Assembly: GCA_027858955.1 (NCBI GenBank)
Contig: JAQIBR010000224.1
Coordinates: 1 to 38,203, forward strand
Length of the DNA: 38,203 nt
Reading direction: 5' to 3'
Source: Bacteroidales bacterium
Lineage (GTDB): Bacteria > Bacteroidota > Bacteroidia > Bacteroidales > UBA12170
Shown here piece by piece: positions 34,185 to 38,203 of the stretch. The notes beneath the pieces were generated by a model. It was not told the origin of the DNA. It saw nothing but the letters and a program-made list of their open reading frames with translations, and did no database searches. A program made the position numbers and the translations under genes. How positions within the stretch are numbered: the first letter of the stretch is position 1; every line of letters begins with the position of its first letter.

Positions 34185-34192
34185 TATCTTTA
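34185..34192 (+). promoter_or_regulatory. possible -7 element TATCTTTA
   Basis: One mismatch (final A for G) to TAnnTTTG, 21 bases before the Hpt gene start at 34214. Confidence 0.3.
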
Positions 34193-34213
34193 CCTCCACA
34201 AAACTAAAGTACA

Positions 34214-34555
34214 ATGATTGATAAAGCTGTTTTTAATTCTAATTACGAAATATTTGACAAAGAAATTGTTAGCGAAATAATTACTATTTATATTGCGGAA
34301 TATCCGGATAGAATAGCAAAGCTAGAAAACTTAATTAATCTTGGTGATTTAGATCAGGTTTATAAAACTGCCCATAGCTTAAAAGGAGTTACTGCTAATT
34401 TTTTCGATAAAGAATCTGAGGAACTTGCTCGAACTATTGAAGAAAAAGGACGCGCAGGTGACAGCTCTGGACTTAAAAATCTTTTTACTAAACTTAAAGC
34501 ATCAACCGACAAGCTGGTTGCGGAATTAGCTAAACTTCAAAAAGAGTATTCCTAA
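34214..34555 (+). CDS. stand-alone Hpt (histidine phosphotransfer) domain protein
   Basis: A 113-residue all-helical protein with the Hpt signature KTAHSLKGVTANF, phosphorylated His at H54. The preceding LENLINLGDLDQVYKTAHSL segment and the following FFDKESEELARTIEEKGRAG match the four-helix bundle. Such proteins pass phosphate between receiver domains in multistep phosphorelays. No hybrid kinase or receiver is adjacent; the only receiver protein in the window is about 27 kb away at 7412, so its partners are unknown. Confidence 0.9.
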   Translation: MIDKAVFNSNYEIFDKEIVSEIITIYIAEYPDRIAKLENLINLGDLDQVYKTAHSLKGVTANFFDKESEELARTIEEKGRAGDSSGLKNLFTKLKASTDKLVAELAKLQKEYS

Positions 34556-34557
34556 AT

Positions 34558-34580
34558 AAGCAGCTTTTATACTGCTTCCT
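34558..34580 (+). terminator. possible weak terminator after the Hpt gene
   Basis: AAGCAG (34558-34563) pairs with CTGCTT (34572-34577) over an 8-base loop, but the following tract (CCTTCTTA) is poor in T. Confidence 0.3.
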
Positions 34581-34710
34581 TCTTATCAAAATATAATCGA
34601 TACTGTTAGTTTTGCTTTTTTTGATGTAGTAAAAAATTGAGTTCGGCTATTTTTCAAACACTAAATTATTCAGGGGCCTATGAATTTTGCGGGAAACCAT
34701 AAAAAATGAT

Positions 34711-34741
34711 GTCGCATTAGAAAATAAATGCGACTGTTTTT
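34711..34741 (+). terminator. intrinsic terminator in the gene-free region
   Basis: GTCGCATT (34711-34718), 8-base A-rich loop, AATGCGAC (34727-34734), then TGTTTTT. It may be the real end of the Hpt transcript or end a short transcript of its own. Confidence 0.6.
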
Positions 34742-34957
34742 AGACTAATTAAGCTAAATACACGATATAAAAATAGTAAATACACATACCTTATCTTTAC
34801 TCTTCAACCTTAGTAGCTCTTAAATAATAATCTGAATATAACCTTATTACCTTATTTTTTAATAACAATTCACAATAATGGTAGATATTTTTTTGTATCT
34901 CAATCAAAATATTTTAGATTGTGTTACAATAACTATCGAGTTCGAAATTAGATAATA

Positions 34958-35005
34958 CCTGCATTGAGCAAGGCCGAAATGCCTGTATTGAGCCTAGTCG
35001 AAATA
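34958..35005 (+). repeat. two tandem copies of a 24-base repeat
   Basis: CCTGCATTGAGCAAGGCCGAAATG (34958-34981) is followed directly by a copy beginning CCTGTATTGAGCCTAGTCGA (34982-35005), with five or so differences. I recall similar CCTG(C/T)ATTGAGCCTGTCGAAAT elements scattered through other Bacteroidota genomes. Confidence 0.7.
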
Positions 35006-35171
35006 AGGTTAATTTCTTTTGAATCTTTAACGCTACTAATTCCACAGGATTATTTTTGAAATCCAACATCGCAATAGATAACTTTGAGATTGGCATTAAT
35101 TTGAGTAAAGTTAAGCGCAAGATTATAAAATCTGTTATGAAATAGAGTTTTTTAGATGAATGATTACTTAA

Positions 35172-35428
35172 AGCTCTGAAAGAGCTGAATTTCAATAGCC
35201 GTGGGTTTTCAACCCACGATCCTGATCAAGATTGAAAAACAGCCAAGAATGGGCTGAATTTCAATATTTTGAAATTATTTAATGCATATGAAATTTATGT
35301 ATTCCCGAAAATATTCTTTTTTATATTCATTTATATTATCGTTCAACCCATTCAGGGTTGATATTCAACTCCTTACATTTCCATGGGTTGCACCCACGGC
35401 TATTCAAATTTAGCCACTTTTGTGGCTA
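35172..35428. repeat. REP-like array of six hairpins
   Basis: Six short palindromes lie in about 260 bases: AGCTC..GAGCT (35172-35186), GTGGGTTTTCAACCCAC (35201-35217), CAGCC..GGCTG (35240-35256), AACCC..GGGTT (35345-35359), CCATGGGTTGCACCCACGG (35381-35399) and TAGCCAC..GTGGCTA (35411-35428). The flanks repeat too: GAATTTCAAT follows the first and third, and AATTTCAATAGCCGTGGGT at 35188 recurs inverted as ACCCACGGCTATTCAAATT at 35392. This is a BIME/REP-type layout. No RAYT transposase gene is present. Confidence 0.75.
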
Positions 35429-35640
35429 TTCATTATCCTAGTTTATACTATTTATTACAGAAAAAAGGGTGATTAAAATGGTAATTTGTAGCTACTGAAT
35501 ATCAACATTTTGTAATTAGTTATATAGTAGTTTAAAATAAATAAGATAAGGTCTAATTGTTATCAATATTTAGTAAAATAGAATTGGTTTTCTTGCTTCT
35601 CCACACAAAATTAATGTGATCCTTCTTCAGCCCCATAAAA
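35429..35640. other. gene-free AT-rich sequence beyond the REP array
   Basis: With the repeats and hairpins listed above, this completes the 1.1 kb without genes between the Hpt gene and recA (34556-35697). No coding frame, tRNA or clear regulatory site is visible. The 93-residue minus-strand frame at 34914-35195 runs through the repeats and is not accepted. Confidence 0.6.
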
Positions 35641-35644
35641 AAAC

Positions 35645-35676
35645 GCACAAAAAAAGGCCGATACGAATATCAGCCT
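35645..35676 (-). terminator. recA terminator with UUCG loop
   Basis: Read on the - strand: AGGCTGATA, loop TTCG, TATCGGCCT (35676-35655), one T-G pair, then a run of T. The tetraloop is of the very stable UUCG class. Confidence 0.9.
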
Positions 35677-35697
35677 GTTTTTAAATAATTTATAAGA

Positions 35698-36714
35698 TTA
35701 TACAACTGCTAAGGCTGCCTTTATTTTTTCTTCCAACTCTTCTGACAATTCAGGGTTATCGAGCAATAAAGCTTTCACTGCATCTCTACCCTGACCAAGT
35801 TTAGTATCGCCATAGCTAAACCAACTTCCTGCCTTTTTGATGATGTCATATTCCACACCAAGGTCAACAATTTCGCCGGTTTTAGAAATGCCTTGACCAA
35901 ACATAATTTCAAATTCGGTTTGACGGAAAGGTGGAGCAACTTTGTTTTTTACTACTTTTACTCGAACGCGAGTTCCGACTACATTATCCTTATCTTTAAT
36001 GATAGCAATTTTTCGAATATCTAAACGAACGCTTGCATAAAATTTTAGGGCGTTACCGCCAGTTGTTGTTTCAGGATTTCCAAACATTATTCCTATTTTC
36101 TCGCGCAACTGATTAATAAAAATGCAAGTAGCACCTGTTTTATTAATTGTACCAGTCAGTTTACGCAAAGCTTGAGACATCAAGCGTGCTTGCAAGCCCA
36201 TTTTAGAGTCACCCATTTCGCCTTCAATCTCAGCACGTGGAGTTAAAGCTGCGACAGAATCAATTACAATAATATCTATAGCCCCTGAACGAATTAAGTT
36301 TTCGGTAATTTCCAAAGCTTGCTCACCATTATCAGGCTGTGAGATTAAAAGATTTTCAATATCAACGCCTAATTTTTCGGCATAAAATCGATCGAAAGCA
36401 TGTTCAGCATCAATAAAAGCAGCTATACCACCTGCTTTTTGTGCTTCAGCAATTGCGTGAATGGCCAAAGTAGTTTTACCTGATGATTCCGGCCCGTATA
36501 TTTCAACGACACGTGCGCGTGGAAGTCCACCGATTCCTAAAGCAGTATCTAAACCTAAAGAGCCTGTTGATATAGCAGAAATAGCTTCCACTGCCGAGTC
36601 GCCCATTTTCATAACTGCACCTTTTCCATAGGATTTTTCAATCTTATCTAAGGTTAACTGAAGCGCTTTCAGTTTTTCCTTATTTATATCTTGTTCATTG
36701 TCTGATTTTGCCAT
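35698..36714 (-). CDS. recA: recombinase RecA
   Basis: RecA forms filaments on single-stranded DNA for homologous recombination and SOS induction. Signatures: Walker [76 protein letters not shown] and [20 protein letters not shown]. At 338 residues it is of normal length with a short acidic tail. It starts 6 bases after the bcp stop, so the two form an operon read from the bcp promoter. No SOS-box palindrome was noticed upstream. Confidence 0.99.
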   Translation of the reverse strand: MAKSDNEQDINKEKLKALQLTLDKIEKSYGKGAVMKMGDSAVEAISAISTGSLGLDTALGIGGLPRARVVEIYGPESSGKTTLAIHAIAEAQKAGGIAAFIDAEHAFDRFYAEKLGVDIENLLISQPDNGEQALEITENLIRSGAIDIIVIDSVAALTPRAEIEGEMGDSKMGLQARLMSQALRKLTGTINKTGATCIFINQLREKIGIMFGNPETTTGGNALKFYASVRLDIRKIAIIKDKDNVVGTRVRVKVVKNKVAPPFRQTEFEIMFGQGISKTGEIVDLGVEYDIIKKAGSWFSYGDTKLGQGRDAVKALLLDNPELSEELEEKIKAALAVV

Positions 36715-36720
36715 AACTAT

Positions 36721-37191
36721 TTATTTTTTTGATTCTAAAGCTGCCAAAAGTTGTTGAGTAGCTGCTTTGGTTTTTACTTTTTCTATAATAATTTCAATAA
36801 TTCCGTTTTCATTAATAAGAAAGGTTTTACGAAATATTCCTTCATATTCTCTTCCGTATAATTTCTTAGATCCCCAACATCCATATTCTTTAATTATTTC
36901 AAGCTTTTCATCAGCAATTAAAGGAAATGGTAAAGCGTTTTTTTCAGCAAAATTATTTTGTCTTTTAATACTATCGGCACTTACACCTACAATGGAAAAT
37001 CCTTTTCCAATCAGGCTTTGATAATTATCTCTAAAGTCACAAGATTCTGCTGTACATCTTGGAGTACTGGCTTTAGGATAAAAATACAATACTAGTTTTT
37101 TTTCTTTAAAATCGCTTAGGGAAATTTCTTTTCCGTCTTGATCAACACCTTTAAAATTAGGTGCCTGACTGCCAACTTTAAGTGTATCCAT
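36721..37191 (-). CDS. bcp: thioredoxin-dependent peroxiredoxin, Bcp/PrxQ family
   Basis: Bcp reduces hydroperoxides using thioredoxin. The Met at 37191 (MDTLKVGSQAPNFKGVDQDG) matches the family N-terminus; the track start 37251 adds a 20-residue hydrophobic stretch lying over the promoter and is rejected. The 156 residues hold LVLYFYPKASTPRCTAESCD, with peroxidatic Cys and a second Cys five positions on (C-x4-C), as in two-Cys Bcp enzymes. The usual TPGC is TPRC here. KTFLINENGII is the common C-terminal strand. It lies directly upstream of recA. Confidence 0.95.
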   Translation of the reverse strand: MDTLKVGSQAPNFKGVDQDGKEISLSDFKEKKLVLYFYPKASTPRCTAESCDFRDNYQSLIGKGFSIVGVSADSIKRQNNFAEKNALPFPLIADEKLEIIKEYGCWGSKKLYGREYEGIFRKTFLINENGIIEIIIEKVKTKAATQQLLAALESKK

Positions 37192-37225
37192 ATCAAAATT
37201 GAGGTAAATAATTTTTAATTTCAAA

Positions 37226-37233
37226 CAAAAATA
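37226..37233 (-). promoter_or_regulatory. bcp-recA -7 element TATTTTTG
   Basis: Read on the - strand, TATTTTTG (37233-37226) lies 34 bases before the bcp ATG. The nearest TTG is too far upstream, so only the -7 element is supported. Confidence 0.4.
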
Positions 37234-37348
37234 CAGAAAAAGGGTTTTCATTTTTAATCAAGCGAGAAATAGTATTAACAATTCTTGATTCTTTCATTAA
37301 CCAAACTATATTCAAAAAAAGAAGCAATATTAGCATTTCAGAATTTTG

Positions 37349-37356
37349 TACTTTTG
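37349..37356 (+). promoter_or_regulatory. -7 element TACTTTTG next to the start codon
   Basis: TACTTTTG ends four bases before the ATG at 37361, the same arrangement as at 4145 and 31313. Possible leaderless transcript. Confidence 0.4.
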
Positions 37357-37360
37357 AGCT

Positions 37361-37723
37361 ATGAATATAGAAGAATTAAGAACTTATTGTTTAAGTAAGC
37401 CGGCAGTAACAGAGAGCTTTCCTTTTGATGAAGTAACTTTAGTTTTTAAGGTTAAAAACAAAATGTTTGCCTTGCTTAGCATTGATGATGCTCATGGTAT
37501 TAGTTTAAAATGTGATCCTGAACGTGCAATTGAACTTCGCGAAAAATATCCGGCAATAATTCCAGGATATCATTTAAATAAAAGATTGTGGAACACCATT
37601 AAAATTGACAGTTCTATTTCAAATAAGCTCATTATTGAATTGATTGATCACTCTTATGATTTGATAGTTGATAGTTTGCCCAAAAAAATAATAGAAGAAC
37701 TTAAAAACGAGACTAATGGATAA
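37361..37723 (+). CDS. YjbR/MmcQ family protein
   Basis: A 120-residue protein of the YjbR (CyaY-like fold, DNA-binding suggested for family members) group: [20 protein letters not shown] at the start, then [50 protein letters not shown] and [16 protein letters not shown]. Exact role unknown. Its last codons overlap the start of the acetyltransferase gene by 8 bases, so the two are probably co-translated. Confidence 0.92.
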   Translation: MNIEELRTYCLSKPAVTESFPFDEVTLVFKVKNKMFALLSIDDAHGISLKCDPERAIELREKYPAIIPGYHLNKRLWNTIKIDSSISNKLIIELIDHSYDLIVDSLPKKIIEELKNETNG

Positions 37724-38203
37724 AAATTATTTTGCCCACGAAACAGCAGTAATTGACGAAGGTTGTCAAATTGGAAAAAGTGTTAAAATATGGCATTTCA
37801 GTCATGTTATGCCAAATTGTATTCTAGGTGATAATTGCAATATTGGACAAAACGTAGTTATTTCTCCAGAGGTGATTTTAGGTAAAAACGTAAAAGTGCA
37901 AAACAACGTATCTATTTATACTGGGGTTATCTGTGAAGATGATGTTTTTCTTGGACCAAGTATGGTTTTTACAAATGTCACTAACCCTAGAAGTAATGTT
38001 ATTCGACGGGGAGAATATTCACGCACATTGGTAAAAAGAGGAGCTTCCATCGGTGCCAATTCTACAATTGTTTGTGGGCATGATATTGGCGAATTTGCCT
38101 TTATTGGTGCAGGAGCTGTAGTAACTAAAACTGTTCCTGCATATGCTCTTGTTGTTGGAAACCCTGCTCGTCATATTGGTTGGATGAGCGAATTTGGACA
38201 TCG
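37716..38203 (+). CDS. WlbB/WbpD-like sugar N-acetyltransferase (partial, runs off the window)
   Basis: This gene is missing from the track because it has no stop in the window. From the ATG at 37716 it reads [20 protein letters not shown], then left-handed beta-helix hexapeptide repeats ([54 protein letters not shown]), [12 protein letters not shown] and [20 protein letters not shown]. This matches acetyltransferases making UDP-2,3-diacetamido-2,3-dideoxy-glucuronate (WlbB/WbpD) for surface glycans. About 162 residues are visible, perhaps 30 short of the end. It overlaps the YjbR gene by 8 bases. Confidence 0.88.
   Translation, partial: MDKNYFAHETAVIDEGCQIGKSVKIWHFSHVMPNCILGDNCNIGQNVVISPEVILGKNVKVQNNVSIYTGVICEDDVFLGPSMVFTNVTNPRSNVIRRGEYSRTLVKRGASIGANSTIVCGHDIGEFAFIGAGAVVTKTVPAYALVVGNPARHIGWMSEFGH

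Noticed and set aside
34085-34213. Terminator after the FeoB-associated gene
   Set aside because: Only AT-rich sequence with no convincing stem before a T run.
34914-35195. 93-residue minus-strand frame
   Set aside because: Runs across the tandem repeat and the first REP hairpin, has no family resemblance and no start signal; taken as chance.
1-38203. CRISPR array, tRNA, rRNA or intact transposase
   Set aside because: Scanned for regular direct repeats with spacers, cloverleaf-like segments and transposase motifs; none found by eye. A tRNA scan and profile search would be more sensitive.

Overview
The window is an AT-rich stretch of a Bacteroidota chromosome, probably from the Bacteroidales/Marinilabiliales/Flavobacteriia area. 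Four things point there: a type IX secretion C-terminal sorting domain, the DUF5916 and DUF5063 families, fused FeoA-FeoB with a FeoB-associated Cys-rich protein, and many promoters of the TTG-N18-21-TAnnTTTG type used by the Bacteroidota primary sigma factor. No rRNA, tRNA, CRISPR array or transposase gene was recognised.

Left part (1-7321, + strand): the tail of a small membrane protein, then mutL, two tandem rhomboid proteases, a candidate small RNA closed by a strong terminator, a membrane-anchored endonuclease/exonuclease/phosphatase-fold protein, and uvrB. Genes are tightly packed with TAATG overlaps.

Cell-surface polysaccharide cluster (7383-17194, + strand): a single-domain response regulator; an initiating sugar-phosphate transferase fused to a dead receiver domain; a short TolC-like protein; a Wzz-type chain-length protein carrying a LysM domain and a degenerate kinase-like tail; a Wzx-like flippase; a secreted beta-helix protein with a T9SS signal; a 62-residue membrane protein; and an O-antigen polymerase/ligase. 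Most neighbours overlap or lie within a few bases, so this reads as one operon ending at a weak terminator. A DUF5916/CBM9-like outer membrane protein follows and ends in a strong terminator.

Accessory island (about 20000-27887, every gene on the - strand, between + strand genes): a complete HigBA-like toxin-antitoxin pair with a palindromic operator; a second pair whose toxin has an in-frame stop; a truncated, frameshifted helicase remnant; RhuM; a YhcG/DUF1016 nuclease; a 614-residue protein with a C-terminal PDDEXK-like nuclease domain; and a NavBac-like ion channel. Diverged repeats in one orientation sit at the 3' side of successive gene units, giving a cassette-like layout.

Right part (27888-38203): DUF4268 protein, transaldolase, trmD, rplS, DUF5063 protein, feoAB fusion with a His-rich linker, FeoB-associated protein and an orphan Hpt protein on +. 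A 1.1 kb gene-free stretch follows, containing a tandem 24-bp repeat and a six-hairpin REP-like array. Then come bcp-recA on - with a UUCG-loop terminator, and on + a YjbR protein overlapping the start of a WlbB/WbpD-like acetyltransferase that runs off the window.
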